Shown here: piece after piece, positions 26,880-35,755 of the stretch
How positions within the stretch are numbered: position 1 is the first letter of the stretch
Layout of the letters: every line of letters begins with the position of its first letter
Assembly: GCF_014206975.1 (NCBI RefSeq)
Contig: NZ_JACHOU010000012.1
Span: 82,802 to 146,801 of the forward strand
Length of the DNA stretch: 64,000 bases
Source of the DNA: Aminobacter aganoensis
GTDB taxonomy: Bacteria > Pseudomonadota > Alphaproteobacteria > Rhizobiales > Rhizobiaceae
Direction of reading: 5' to 3'
Notes under the pieces: model-generated
Told to the model about the DNA's origin: nothing
What the model saw: the letters and a program-made list of their open reading frames with translations, nothing else
Databases searched by the model: none
Translations under genes and position numbers: made by a program

Positions 26880-27569
26880 TCAGAATGACTTGGCGGCTTC
26901 GTCGATCAACGTGACGATTTCGAGCGGATGCGAGGCCAGCGAGGCGTGGCTGGCGTCAAGCGTGATGGTCTTGCGCGGCTTGATGCGCTCGGCCATCCAT
27001 TGCTCGGTTTCGGGCGGGATCATGTTGTCGCGGCTCGACACCTGGTACCAGCTCGGCTTGGTGTGCCATGCCGCCGGCCCCGACTTGTCCTCGAAGCAAC
27101 GCGCCGCAATCGGCTTCTGCGCCACCGCCATGACCAGCGCCTCGGGCTCGCCGAGGTCCTGGCCAAAACTCTGGCGGAACGTGTCCTGGGCGAGCCAGAG
27201 GAAGCCATCCTTGTCGGGACGGATGCTGGCCGCACCCGAGGGCGGCTCACGCCGGGCGAAAATGCTGCCGAGACTGTCGCCTTCTTCGGGCGCGAAGGCA
27301 GCGATGTAGACCAGCCCGACGACGTTTGGCGCGTGACCGGCACCGGTGATCACCGCACCGCCATAGGAATGGCCGACCAGAAGTGTCGGCCCGTCCTGCG
27401 CGGCGGCGAGCTTGGTTGTGCGTTCGATATCGTCTGCGAGCGAAGTCAGCGGGTTCTGCACCGCCGCCAGCTTGTAGCCCTTGGCATGGAGCGGCGGAAT
27501 GACATGGCGCCAGTGCGAGGCATCGCCCCATGCGCCGTGGACCAGAACGATATTCTTGACCGATGGCAT
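26880..27569 (-). CDS. Alpha/beta hydrolase
   Basis: This 229-aa protein has the alpha/beta-hydrolase pattern: NIVLVHGAWGDASHW (oxyanion loop), nucleophile elbow GHSYGGAV (Ser) and a C-terminal catalytic-type His in TLDASHASLASHP. It resembles the EstC/pyrethroid-hydrolase-like group annotated as alpha/beta fold hydrolases. ATG 27569 follows a GAAGGAGA Shine-Dalgarno. It is divergent from a MocR-type regulator, which could control it. Confidence 0.85.
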   Translation of the reverse strand: MPSVKNIVLVHGAWGDASHWRHVIPPLHAKGYKLAAVQNPLTSLADDIERTTKLAAAQDGPTLLVGHSYGGAVITGAGHAPNVVGLVYIAAFAPEEGDSLGSIFARREPPSGAASIRPDKDGFLWLAQDTFRQSFGQDLGEPEALVMAVAQKPIAARCFEDKSGPAAWHTKPSWYQVSSRDNMIPPETEQWMAERIKPRKTITLDASHASLASHPLEIVTLIDEAAKSF

Positions 27570-27911
27570 AACCAGTCTCCTTCGTTGATTGAATTCGAGC
27601 CGTCTTGCGTCCGGTGGCAGGTCGCCTTTTGAAATCTGGACGGCCGCACCGACACCGCAAGGGCCGGCAGCTTCGCCTTCAGGATCAGTAGCAGCAGGCA
27701 ATCGGCGTTGCCCGGTGACGTCTATGCGCGGGCGAGCCTAGTCCTGAGCGCTCCCGGCGTCGATTCATTGTCGGCCACCGCAAGCAAATGTGATGCGGGT
27801 CACGCAGAGGCCTTAGCGCAGAGGTCGGCGACACGCCGGCTGGCAATGATGGGTGGCTATCCCCATACATTGTGCATATATATGGAAAACGCTGTTGGAG
27901 CCTGCAGAGTC
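27570..27911. other. Divergent promoter region: alpha/beta hydrolase and MocR regulator
   Basis: About 340 bp without a supported gene. The right edge (27864-27900) is A/T-rich, with TTGTGC followed by CATATATATGG, and probably holds the MocR-gene promoter. No clear operator repeat was recognised. Confidence 0.45.
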
Positions 27912-29300
27912 ATGACGACAACCAACTGGTCCCCCTCCATCTCCAAGGCTGCGGGCCCACTCTACCTGGCGATCGCCGATGCGCTCTCGGTGGACATTGC
28001 GTCGGGCAGGCTGCCGGACGGTTTCAGGCTGCCGCCGCAGCGAACGCTTGCCGACCAGTTGGGCATCGACTTCACCACCGTCAGCCGCGCCTATGCCGAG
28101 GCCCGCAAGCGCGGACTGGTCGAAGGCCGTGTCGGGCAGGGCACCTATGTCACGGTACGGCGCCCCGTCGCCTCGGGATCGGGGGTGACGGGGCTCATCG
28201 ACATGAGCATGAACCTGCCGCCGCGCTTCGACGACCCGGAACTTGCGACAGCAATGTGGGAAGGCATTGCACAACTGCAGTCGAGCCACGGACTGGACCT
28301 GCTGATGCGCTACCAGGAAGCTGGCGGCACATCGCGCGACCGCGCGGCGGGAGCCGCGTGGCTGGCCCCACGGCTCGGCGAGATCGACGCCGGCCGGCTG
28401 CTGGTCACCCCGGGCGCGCAAGGGGCTTTGCTTGCGCTCCTCGGCGCGCTGGCCGCGCCGGGAGAGACCGTCTGCGCCGAGGCGCTGACCTATCCGGGCC
28501 TGCTTGCCGTGGCCCAGCACTTGCGCATCCGCGTCGCCGGCATCGCGATGGACGCCCAGGGCCTCATCCCTGAGGCGTTCGAAGAGGCCTGCCGCGAACA
28601 CGCGCCCAAACTTCTGTACTGCACGCCGACGCTGCACAACCCGACGACGGCGACGCTGTCGCTGGCCAGGCGCGAACGCATCGTTTCGATCGCTCGCCAG
28701 CACAATGTCCTGATTGTCGAAGACGACGCCTATGGCGCCTTGCCGGCTCGGCCGGTGGCCGCCTTCGCGGCACTCGCGCCCGACATCACCTATCATGTTG
28801 CCGGCCTGGCCAAATGCGTGGCGCCGGCTCTGCGCGTGGCCTACGTGGTCGTCCCGCAAGGGCGGACGGTCGCCCACCTCGCCAGCGCCGTCCGCGCGAC
28901 AGCCGGCATGGCATCGCCGCTGACGTCGGCCGTCGCCACGCGCTGGGTCGAAAACGGCATAGCCCACTCTGTGCTCGCGGCAATCCGTAGCGAAGCACAC
29001 CAGCGCCAGGCCATCGTTTCGAAGATACTCCCGGCGAAACTGGTCCAGGCCGACCCCGAAGGTTTCCACGTCTGGCTGAAGCTTCCCGGCCACTGGAACC
29101 GCGGCGACTTTGCCGCGCGCCTGCGTTCGGCCGGCATCGGCGTGGTCACCAGCGATGCCTTTGCGACCACGGAGCCCGCGCCCGAAGCGGTGCGGCTGGG
29201 ACTGGGCGCGGCACCCAGCCATGCCGCGCTTGCTGCCAGCCTCGATATCGTCGCCGCCCTTCTGGCTCAGCAGTCGGCCATGTCGTCCATGGTGGTGTGA
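27912..29300 (+). CDS. MocR-type regulator (GntR winged helix fused to aminotransferase)
   Basis: This 462-aa protein fuses an N-terminal GntR winged helix (ADQLGIDFTTVSRAYAEARKRGLVEGRVGQGTYV) to a fold-type I aminotransferase domain. The PLP-site lysine is K301 in AGLAKCVAPALRVAYVVVP, so cofactor binding is expected. MocR proteins use PLP and amino compounds as effectors. ATG 27912 was chosen over longer frames because the extra N-terminal residues are not family-like. Its 3' end overlaps a convergent gene by 34 bp. Confidence 0.88.
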   Translation: MTTTNWSPSISKAAGPLYLAIADALSVDIASGRLPDGFRLPPQRTLADQLGIDFTTVSRAYAEARKRGLVEGRVGQGTYVTVRRPVASGSGVTGLIDMSMNLPPRFDDPELATAMWEGIAQLQSSHGLDLLMRYQEAGGTSRDRAAGAAWLAPRLGEIDAGRLLVTPGAQGALLALLGALAAPGETVCAEALTYPGLLAVAQHLRIRVAGIAMDAQGLIPEAFEEACREHAPKLLYCTPTLHNPTTATLSLARRERIVSIARQHNVLIVEDDAYGALPARPVAAFAALAPDITYHVAGLAKCVAPALRVAYVVVPQGRTVAHLASAVRATAGMASPLTSAVATRWVENGIAHSVLAAIRSEAHQRQAIVSKILPAKLVQADPEGFHVWLKLPGHWNRGDFAARLRSAGIGVVTSDAFATTEPAPEAVRLGLGAAPSHAALAASLDIVAALLAQQSAMSSMVV

Positions 29301-30208
29301 CCGCGGGCGGGGAAGGGGCCGGTGAACGGCTCGACCCGGCCCATGCCGAGAATCTCGTTGAGCGGGACCTCGTCGCTCACCCGCCGGAACATGCCTGGGG
29401 ACATCCAGCGCGCATGGCCGTCGACATTCGGCGCGCCGCGCCCGCTGCGGACGTCGTCGATCCAGAGCGTGCGGGTCTCGAGCGAGATGCGCGTCACGCC
29501 CGTCGAATTGGGCACGCCGGCATGGGCGTGCGCGCTGGAGAAGGCAATGACCTCACCCGGCGCCAGGACGACCGGCGTCGCGTCGGTGACTTCCAGCTGT
29601 TCGGTCAAATGCGGGATCGCCGCGTCGGCGTCGTTGGCGTTGCGGCCGCCGGCCTTTGAGCGGTCCAGCAAGGCCGCGAGATCGAACTCGGCACTGGTGT
29701 TGGCCACCGCGCGCTGCCACAGCGAAGGGTAGATGGCGAAGGTGCGCCCGGCGTCGATGTCGTAGATCGGCGCCCACCAATTGGCCTGCGCATAGAGGTT
29801 GGAGCCCCAGGTATCGCGGTGGAAGGCGATGGTCGCCGTGGTGCGGGCGCGGGGCACGACGGTGCCAGGGTCCTGGTGCGGCTGGAAGCGCAGATACAGG
29901 CTGTCGCGCGCAAGCCCGCCGGCATCGAGGCCGGCTGCCTCGAACAGGTCGCGCCACAGGCGCTTGACCTCTGGTGCGCGGGAAAAGTCGCGCTGGCGTT
30001 GGGCAAAGCTTTCCGTCTGCTGCTGATGCGTCAGATGCTTGTGAATCTCGACCGGATTGAAGGGCGCGAACGCATCCTCGAGCAGCGCGCGCGTGAAGTC
30101 GACAAGCTGGCGCATCGGCTTGAGATGGCCGAAACGCAGCACGTCGCCGGCATAGATCCGGTCGTGGAGATCGCGCTGGTCGAGCGCCTGGGCGACGTCG
30201 GTGTACAT
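29267..30208 (-). CDS. Putative Fe(II)/2-oxoglutarate-dependent dioxygenase
   Basis: This 313-aa protein is not a textbook family member, but it shows the spacing of an Fe(II)/2OG oxygenase. H130 and D132 lie in AFHRDTWGSN (HxD). A distal His comes from AHAHAGVPN near 227-229, followed about 12 residues later by Arg in GVTRISLETR. That makes the H-D-H plus 2OG-anchoring Arg set plausible. It is just upstream of the cydAB end and converges on the MocR gene with 34 bp of coding overlap. The substrate is unknown; a phytanoyl-CoA-dioxygenase-like fold is likely. Confidence 0.6.
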   Translation of the reverse strand: MYTDVAQALDQRDLHDRIYAGDVLRFGHLKPMRQLVDFTRALLEDAFAPFNPVEIHKHLTHQQQTESFAQRQRDFSRAPEVKRLWRDLFEAAGLDAGGLARDSLYLRFQPHQDPGTVVPRARTTATIAFHRDTWGSNLYAQANWWAPIYDIDAGRTFAIYPSLWQRAVANTSAEFDLAALLDRSKAGGRNANDADAAIPHLTEQLEVTDATPVVLAPGEVIAFSSAHAHAGVPNSTGVTRISLETRTLWIDDVRSGRGAPNVDGHARWMSPGMFRRVSDEVPLNEILGMGRVEPFTGPFPARGHTTMDDMADC

Positions 30209-30230
30209 GATCTTGGATCCGTTATCGAAG

Positions 30231-30374
30231 TCAGACGGTCAGGCCGGCGAGGCCCATCACGAAGCGGAACAGATAGGCCACGATGCCGAGGCCCAGCACG
30301 CTGGCCACCCAGATCAGCACCAGCCAGCCGATCCGCTTCGGCCAGGAAACCGGCGCTTCGGTCGGCGCGGCCAT
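30231..30374 (-). CDS. Small DUF2474-type subunit of the bd oxidase operon
   Basis: This 47-aa protein has one hydrophobic segment (IGWLVLIWVASVLGLGIVAYLF) behind a WPKR basic stretch. That layout matches the small DUF2474 protein often encoded after cydB, comparable to CydX. Its ATG shares one base with the cydB stop (TGATG), so translation is coupled. It is short enough to be missed by ordinary gene calling. Confidence 0.8.
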   Translation of the reverse strand: MAAPTEAPVSWPKRIGWLVLIWVASVLGLGIVAYLFRFVMGLAGLTV

Positions 30375-31381
30375 CAGTGATAACCCTCTCCGGCCTTCAC
30401 CTTGCCTCGGAACACATAATAGGACCACGCGGTGTAGGCGAGGATGAAGGGAATGATGAACAGCGCCCCGACCAGCGTGAAGCCCATGCTCTGCGGCGGT
30501 GCCGCCGCCTCGCGGATGGTGATGTCTGGCGGGATGATGTTCGGCCACAGACTGATGCCAAGGCCGCTATAGCCAAGGAACAGGACAAACAGCGCCAGCA
30601 GGAACGGCGCAACATGCGGGGCACCGTTCAGGCTGCGCAGGATCAGCCAGCTGCTGACCAGCACGAGGACCGGCACCGGCGAAAAGAAGACGATGTTGGG
30701 GAAGCTGAACCAGCGCTCGGTGATGTCGGGATGGGCAAACGGCGTCCACAGGCTGACGATGCCGATGACGGCCAGCAGCGTCAGCGTGATCGGCCGCGCC
30801 AGGGCCACCATGCGGTCATAAAGAGCGCCTTCCGTCTTGATGATCAGCCAGGTACTGCCGAGCAACGCATAGGCGACGATCAGCCCGAGCCCGGTGAACA
30901 GGCTGAACGGCGTGATCCAGTCGAGCGCGCCGCCGACATAGGAGCCGTTCTCGATCGGGAACCCATTGAGGAACGCGCCCAGCGAAACGCCCTGGAAGAA
31001 GGTGGCGACATAGGAGCCGCCGGCGAAGGCCCGGTCCCAGAACGGCTTGTGATGCTCGTCGGCCTTGAAGCGGAACTCGAACGCGACGCCGCGCCAGATC
31101 AGCCCCAGCAGCATCAGCACCAGCGGCAAATAGAGCGCGCTGAGGATGACGGCATAGGCGAGCGGGAACACCGCCATCATCGCCGCACCGCCGAGCACCA
31201 GCCAGGTCTCGTTGCCGTCCCACACCGGGGCGACCGTGTTTACCATGGTATCCCGGTCCTCCCGATCGCGGACGAAGGGGAACAGGATGCCGATGCCGAG
31301 ATCGAAGCCGTCCATGATGACATACATCATCAGGCCGAAGGCGATGATAACGGCCCAGACTACAGGGAGATCGATGCCCAT
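30374..31381 (-). CDS. cydB: Cytochrome bd-type quinol oxidase subunit II
   Basis: This 335-aa multi-span membrane protein has the CydB opening (VVWAVIIAFGLMMYVIMDGFDLGIG) and conserved PVWDGNETWLVLGG. The later SLWPNIIPPDITI is also typical. It partners CydA in oxygen reduction with quinol, without a copper centre. It starts 3 bp after cydA ends. The CydA has a short Q-loop, so the pair is of the CIO (cyanide-insensitive oxidase, CioAB) type. Confidence 0.92.
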   Translation of the reverse strand: MGIDLPVVWAVIIAFGLMMYVIMDGFDLGIGILFPFVRDREDRDTMVNTVAPVWDGNETWLVLGGAAMMAVFPLAYAVILSALYLPLVLMLLGLIWRGVAFEFRFKADEHHKPFWDRAFAGGSYVATFFQGVSLGAFLNGFPIENGSYVGGALDWITPFSLFTGLGLIVAYALLGSTWLIIKTEGALYDRMVALARPITLTLLAVIGIVSLWTPFAHPDITERWFSFPNIVFFSPVPVLVLVSSWLILRSLNGAPHVAPFLLALFVLFLGYSGLGISLWPNIIPPDITIREAAAPPQSMGFTLVGALFIIPFILAYTAWSYYVFRGKVKAGEGYH

Positions 31382-31384
31382 GGT

Positions 31385-32815
31385 TCAGCCCTTCCTGTCG
31401 TGGTTCGCCGGCACGAACATGTCCATCTGGTCCGGTGCGGCCGAGAGCGGACGCGCGGGCCGGCGCGCGCCGGTGTCGTCGGTCGGCTCGTGCTCGTGGT
31501 CTTCCGGGCCCTTGGCGACCAGCTTCAGCATGTAGCGGGTGCCGATGCCGAAAACGATGAAATAGACCACGATGAAGGCCACCAGCGTCGTGCTCATGGC
31601 GAGCGCCGAATGGTTCGAGACCGCGTCCTTGGTGCGCATCACGCCATAGACGATCCACGGCTGGCGCCCGATTTCGGTGGTGTACCAGCCCGCAAGGATG
31701 GCGATCAGGCCCGTCGGGCCCATGACCGTGGCAAAGCGCAGGAACAGGTTGGTGTCAAACAGCCTGTCCCGCCACCTGAGCCACAGCCCCCAGGCCCCGA
31801 GCAGAAGCATCAGCATGCCCAGGCCCACCATGATGCGGAAGCTCCAGAACACCACCGTCGCGTTCGGCCTGTCTTCCTTGGCAAACTCCTTCAGGCCGGG
31901 AAACTGGCCGTTCCAGTCATGTGTCAGGATCAGGCTGCCGAGACGCGGTATCTTCAGCGCGTAGAGCGTCTCCTCCTTCTCCATGTCGGGCCAGCCGAAC
32001 AGGGTGAGCGGGATGGCTTCGCCCGGCTTGTTTTCCCAGTGGCCTTCCAGCGCCGCGATCTTGGCCGGCTGGTGCTTCAGCGTGTTGAGGCCGTGCAGGT
32101 CGCCGATCAGGATCTGCAGCGGCGCGGAAACGAGCAGCATCCACATCGCCATCGACAGCATGGTGCGGACGCGGCGGTTGTCGTTGCCGCGCAGCAGGTG
32201 CCAGGCGCCCGAGGCGCCGACGAACAGGGCCGTGGCCAGGAACGCCGCCACCGTCATGTGCGCCAGGCGGTAGGGGAAGGACGGATTGAAGATCACCTCG
32301 AACCAGTTCACCGGCACGACGATGCCGTTGATGATCTCGAAGCCCTGCGGGGTCTGCATCCAGCTGTTCGAAGCCAGGATCCAGGTCGCCGAGATCAGCG
32401 TGCCGAGGGCCACCATGATGGTCGAGAAGAAGTGCAGGCCCGGGCCGACCTTGTTCCAGCCGAACAGCATGACACCGAGGAAGCCCGCCTCGAGGAAGAA
32501 GGCTGTCAACACCTCATAGGCGAGCAGGGGACCTGTCACGCTGCCGGCAAAAGCCGAGAAATAACTCCAGTTGGTGCCGAACTGGTAGGCCATGACAAGG
32601 CCCGAGACGACGCCCATGGCGAAGTTGACGGCAAATATCTTCGACCAGAAATGATAGAGGTCGCGGTAGACGGTGTCGCGCTTCCATAACCACAAGCCTT
32701 CCAGCACCGCGAGATAGCTTGCGAGCCCGATGGTGATCGCCGGGAAGATGATGTGGAAGGAAATGGTGAAGCCGAACTGTATGCGGGCCAGTTCGAGTGC
32801 CGTCAGTCCGAACAT
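31385..32815 (-). CDS. cydA: Cytochrome bd-type quinol oxidase subunit I (CIO-type, short Q-loop)
   Basis: This 476-aa membrane protein has the expected heme-binding His in FTISFHIIFP (residue 21), the LEAGFLGVMLFGW segment with its conserved Glu residues and the HMTVAAF heme His. GWYTTEIGRQPWIVYGV lies near the C-terminus. The periplasmic Q-loop is short, which typifies the cyanide-insensitive (CioA) branch. It would be a high-affinity or stress-tolerant terminal oxidase in the inner membrane. Its operon continues with cydB and the DUF2474 subunit. Confidence 0.92.
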   Translation of the reverse strand: MFGLTALELARIQFGFTISFHIIFPAITIGLASYLAVLEGLWLWKRDTVYRDLYHFWSKIFAVNFAMGVVSGLVMAYQFGTNWSYFSAFAGSVTGPLLAYEVLTAFFLEAGFLGVMLFGWNKVGPGLHFFSTIMVALGTLISATWILASNSWMQTPQGFEIINGIVVPVNWFEVIFNPSFPYRLAHMTVAAFLATALFVGASGAWHLLRGNDNRRVRTMLSMAMWMLLVSAPLQILIGDLHGLNTLKHQPAKIAALEGHWENKPGEAIPLTLFGWPDMEKEETLYALKIPRLGSLILTHDWNGQFPGLKEFAKEDRPNATVVFWSFRIMVGLGMLMLLLGAWGLWLRWRDRLFDTNLFLRFATVMGPTGLIAILAGWYTTEIGRQPWIVYGVMRTKDAVSNHSALAMSTTLVAFIVVYFIVFGIGTRYMLKLVAKGPEDHEHEPTDDTGARRPARPLSAAPDQMDMFVPANHDRKG

Positions 32816-33164
32816 TCGGGACCTCTCTTACATGAACAATCGGCTTGCGCACGATTGCCGGTCGAAGCGCGATACTCGCCAACTTTCGTCAGGTATTGCT
32901 TACATCTGCAATAGACCTGCATTCTGGTCTGCGCATCGCGGAAAGTCGACGCACCCCCACGGACAATTTGACCCATGCCTGCTCGCATCGCTAGCGGCGA
33001 TGAAATCCATACAAAACATCAAGTCAACCCGTATTGATTGGAGTGTATGCTAATTATATGCATTTTGCGTCTTGCATGCAAGAACCATGAGGATTATGTA
33101 TGGAGGCAAATGAAGCGCCTGCATGTGGCGCTGGCCGCTTTCGCGGCTCCGAACGGAGGCGAAT
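32816..33164. other. Divergent intergenic region between cydA and the DUF983 gene
   Basis: About 350 bp without a convincing gene. The middle and right are A/T-rich, which suggests promoters for both directions. I looked for an FNR/Anr-type TTGAT-N4-ATCAA box and did not find a good one. A near-perfect CGGAGGCGAAT Shine-Dalgarno precedes the DUF983 gene. Confidence 0.45.
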
Positions 33165-33614
33165 ATGTCTGAGAGCAGATTTTCGGCGGAAGGCTTCACC
33201 CCGACCGACAACCCGATGATGACAGGTATCAAGGGGCTGTGCCCGCGCTGCCAGATGGGCCACCTGTTCTCGGGTTTCCTGAAACTCGCGCCACGCTGCG
33301 AGGTCTGCGGCCTCGATTATTCCTTCGCCGATCCGGCCGACGGCCCGGCCTTCTTTGCGATGACCATCGCCGCCGTTCCGGCGCTGGCATTCGGCGTCTG
33401 GTTCCAGATGGCGTTCGGCCTGCCGTTGTGGGTGCACATCTTCATCACCTTGCCGTTGACGGTGCTGAGCTGCATGGCGCTTCTGCGCCCGCTCAAGGGC
33501 TGGCTGGTGTGCTCGCAGTTCTTCCACAAGGCCGAGGAAGGTTCGATCGACTTCGACTGGCATGCCCAGGCCAAGCTGGCCAAGCAGCAGACGGGACAGA
33601 AGCCAGGCGCCTGA
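33165..33614 (+). CDS. DUF983 family membrane protein
   Basis: This 149-aa protein has two CxxC pairs (C26/C29 and C45/C48), as in a small zinc ribbon, followed by two membrane segments (AFFAMTIAAVPALAFGVWFQ and VHIFITLPLTVLSCMALL). That order is the DUF983 pattern. Family function is not known; members often lie near cytochrome oxidase genes, which fits the adjacent cydAB. ATG 33165 has a strong Shine-Dalgarno. Confidence 0.85.
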   Translation: MSESRFSAEGFTPTDNPMMTGIKGLCPRCQMGHLFSGFLKLAPRCEVCGLDYSFADPADGPAFFAMTIAAVPALAFGVWFQMAFGLPLWVHIFITLPLTVLSCMALLRPLKGWLVCSQFFHKAEEGSIDFDWHAQAKLAKQQTGQKPGA

Positions 33615-33736
33615 CCGCGGCCAAACTGCCCTTTGCCCGATCGACGGTGGGGGCAGGGGATAGCCGCAGAAGTGCCCCCACGAGGCCCGCGCCGTGGGCC
33701 TGCCGCCGTACCATCTCACTTCATCGGCTCAATCAG

Positions 33737-33785
33737 TGTGGAAAAAATTCCACTGGTGTGAATAAACAATTCATGGTATGAATTA
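33737..33785. repeat. A/T-rich pair of inverted repeats in the DUF983-MFS gap
   Basis: Two adjacent dyads occur in an otherwise empty stretch: GTGGAA-AAAA-TTCCAC (33738-33753) and AATTCAT-GGT-ATGAATT (33768-33784). They are A/T-rich compared with surrounding coding DNA. They could be operators or a transcription stop for the DUF983 gene. No other structure was recognised between 33615 and 33905. Confidence 0.5.
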
Positions 33786-33905
33786 GTCACGTTCGGATAT
33801 CGCGTGCCGGAAGGGCATCATCCGAAGCATCCGCAGGACCAACAACAGAAACATGCGCTGAAGCCATCCAGGCTGCAGGCAGGACGTTTTTGACCGGCGA
33901 CGACC

Positions 33906-34079
33906 ATGAAAACCGCCTCGACCACGCTCCAGTTGATCGCACTGACCGCCTGCCTGGTGGCACGGCTCTGCTGCGCAGGCGAACTCCAGATGCCGGGCGT
34001 CCGCCGCGCCATGCAGACGATGGCAGCCGCCGGCCAGTCGGCGATCACAGAGAACATCGACCACGCAGCCCAGGCGTAG
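33906..34079 (+). CDS. Possible small secreted protein
   Basis: A 57-codon frame in the DUF983-MFS gap encodes MKTASTTLQLIALTACLVARL followed by CCAGE, resembling a signal peptide with a possible lipobox or signal-peptidase site. The mature part is short and acidic-to-neutral (QTMAAAGQSAITENIDHAAQA). Third codon positions are strongly G/C, like neighbouring genes, which favours real coding. The Shine-Dalgarno is weak. No family is recognised, and it may still be chance. Confidence 0.4.
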   Translation: MKTASTTLQLIALTACLVARLCCAGELQMPGVRRAMQTMAAAGQSAITENIDHAAQA

Positions 34080-34128
34080 AACGCTGCGACAGTCGGCGCC
34101 TCGATCCGGAATGAGGCGCGGGCTCGAC

Positions 34129-35292
34129 TCAGCCCCGCTGGCGCTCCGCCATCAGGAACACCGCCAGCACACCGCACAGCAGGCCAAGGGACAACGGCAA
34201 TCCCTGACGGCCGATCAGTTGCATCGCGACACCGGTGATCGGCGAGCCGACGAACCCGCCGATCCCCCAGACCAGCGCGAATGCCGCGTTTCCGGCAATG
34301 AGCCGCGGGCCAGAGAAGCGTTCCCCGAGCTGTATAAGCGCCATGGTGTAAATTCCGAAGGTCACAGCACCCCAGACGAAAACCATTGGCCAGATCAACC
34401 CGGATGAAAAAAGCACCGGCAACAGGGCGCAGCCGAGCAGCGCGAGGCCACAGCACAGCAGCATCGCGCGGGCCGAGCCGATCCCTTCCGCAAGCCGCCC
34501 GAGCGGTATCTGCAGGGCGGCATTGCCAAGGATGAAACAGGCGACCAGCGCGGAGATGCGGCTTTCGGCACTGCCATAGGCAGCGCCGTAGACGGCTAAC
34601 ATCGCAAGCAAGCTCTGCTCGAATGCAGCCGCGGCGAACACCGCAAGCAAAAGCACCGGTGCCAGCCCGAAAAAGCGACCGACCGATGTCGCCTCGCCTT
34701 CATGCGGCATGTCAGGCAGGCGCGGGATGACAGACAGGACGATCAGCCCACACAGCAGGAATGCGGAAATTCCGACCAAAAACGGTGGCCAACCTTCGGT
34801 GCCGAAGAGCCTGAGCGTCAACGGGCCGATGGCGAAGCCACCCGAAACGATCGATGCATAAAGCCCCATGATGCGGCCCCGACGCGACGTGGGCGTGATC
34901 GTGATCAGCCACGTTTCGCTGATCACGTAAAGCGGATTGGCGAAGAAGCCGAGCATGAAGCGCAGCGGCATCCAGGCCCAGAGATCCTGCATCCAGGCAA
35001 TCGCGGTCAGGGTGGCTGCAGCGAGGATCGAACACAGGATCGCCAACCGCGCCGCGCCCATGCGCCGCACGAGCGCCGGAATGAGCGGCGCGGACAGGAT
35101 GAAACCCAGCGGGGTCATCGCCGCCGACAAGCCGATCAGCCCTGGCGTCGTAGCCTGCCGTTCGAGAATGAAGCTGAGCAGGGGATAGGTCAGCCCCTGC
35201 GCCACAGCGAACACCGTGACGGTCGCGATGATCCCAGCCATCGCGGCCCATGGGATCCGGTCCTGCAATGATGTCGTGCTTTCGGCAGTCAT
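34129..35292 (-). CDS. Major facilitator superfamily transporter
   Basis: This 387-aa protein has about 12 hydrophobic segments and the MFS loop-2/3-type motif around ALVRRMGAAR, with TSRRGRIMGLY repeated near the second half-domain. It looks like the YcaD/YfkF group of efflux carriers. ATG 35292 (MTAESTT) is the most N-terminal sensible start. The substrate is unknown. It is oriented away from the convergent small secreted-protein candidate. Confidence 0.85.
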   Translation of the reverse strand: MTAESTTSLQDRIPWAAMAGIIATVTVFAVAQGLTYPLLSFILERQATTPGLIGLSAAMTPLGFILSAPLIPALVRRMGAARLAILCSILAAATLTAIAWMQDLWAWMPLRFMLGFFANPLYVISETWLITITPTSRRGRIMGLYASIVSGGFAIGPLTLRLFGTEGWPPFLVGISAFLLCGLIVLSVIPRLPDMPHEGEATSVGRFFGLAPVLLLAVFAAAAFEQSLLAMLAVYGAAYGSAESRISALVACFILGNAALQIPLGRLAEGIGSARAMLLCCGLALLGCALLPVLFSSGLIWPMVFVWGAVTFGIYTMALIQLGERFSGPRLIAGNAAFALVWGIGGFVGSPITGVAMQLIGRQGLPLSLGLLCGVLAVFLMAERQRG

Positions 35293-35387
35293 GCAGACCT
35301 CGAGGGGATACCGGCCAATTCCGGTAGATGCCGGCGAACCCTGTCGGCATTTGGAGGCTGGCAATCCGGTATCATCGGCAACATTCC

Positions 35388-35627
35388 CTATGCCTGCCAG
35401 AACCGCTTGGCGATCTCCGCCTCGACCTGCCGCCTCGTCAGGCCGATATCATCGATCAAATGAGGATTGTCCTTCGACTTTTGCTGAAGTTCCCGGCGAA
35501 AATCCATCCGCCAGCGCCAGGTGTCGACTATGCCTCGCAGGGTCGCCAGGTGCCGGCACGGCACCTCCGGCGCCCCCGACGGCGTGTCCTGACGCGGAGC
35601 CGGCGCAAGATTGGACCTATCGTTCAT
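35388..35627 (-). CDS. DUF1127 domain small protein
   Basis: This 79-aa protein carries the arginine- and tryptophan-rich DUF1127 (YjiS-like) segment WRWRMDFRRELQQKSKDNPHLIDDIGLTRRQVEAEIAKRFW at its C-terminus. Such proteins are common in Rhizobiales; some influence RNA turnover or phosphate/nitrogen responses. The start at ATG 35627 (MNDRSN) fits the family length. It is divergent from the TPR regulator, 128 bp apart. Confidence 0.85.
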   Translation of the reverse strand: MNDRSNLAPAPRQDTPSGAPEVPCRHLATLRGIVDTWRWRMDFRRELQQKSKDNPHLIDDIGLTRRQVEAEIAKRFWQA

Positions 35628-35755
35628 GGCAACCTCCATGTGGCTTGAGGCTACGGTGGCCCTCGGCCTGAAAGAGGATGATTTGTGGCAGGAGACGAGC
35701 GGCGCCGTCGTTAAACCCTGCCAAATAGTTCCAAAAACTCCCAAACGGGCTATAG

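Noticed and set aside
29819..32689. A 956-codon open frame on the plus strand over the dioxygenase and cydAB
   Set aside because: Antisense to CydA and CydB, which have clear signatures; no domain can be read in the long frame.
32816..33164. An FNR/Anr box in front of cydA
   Set aside because: No TTGAT-N4-ATCAA match of useful quality was found.
33783..34064. Minus-strand frames in the gap right of the DUF983 gene
   Set aside because: No similarity, no Shine-Dalgarno; one plus-strand frame looks better and is listed with low confidence.
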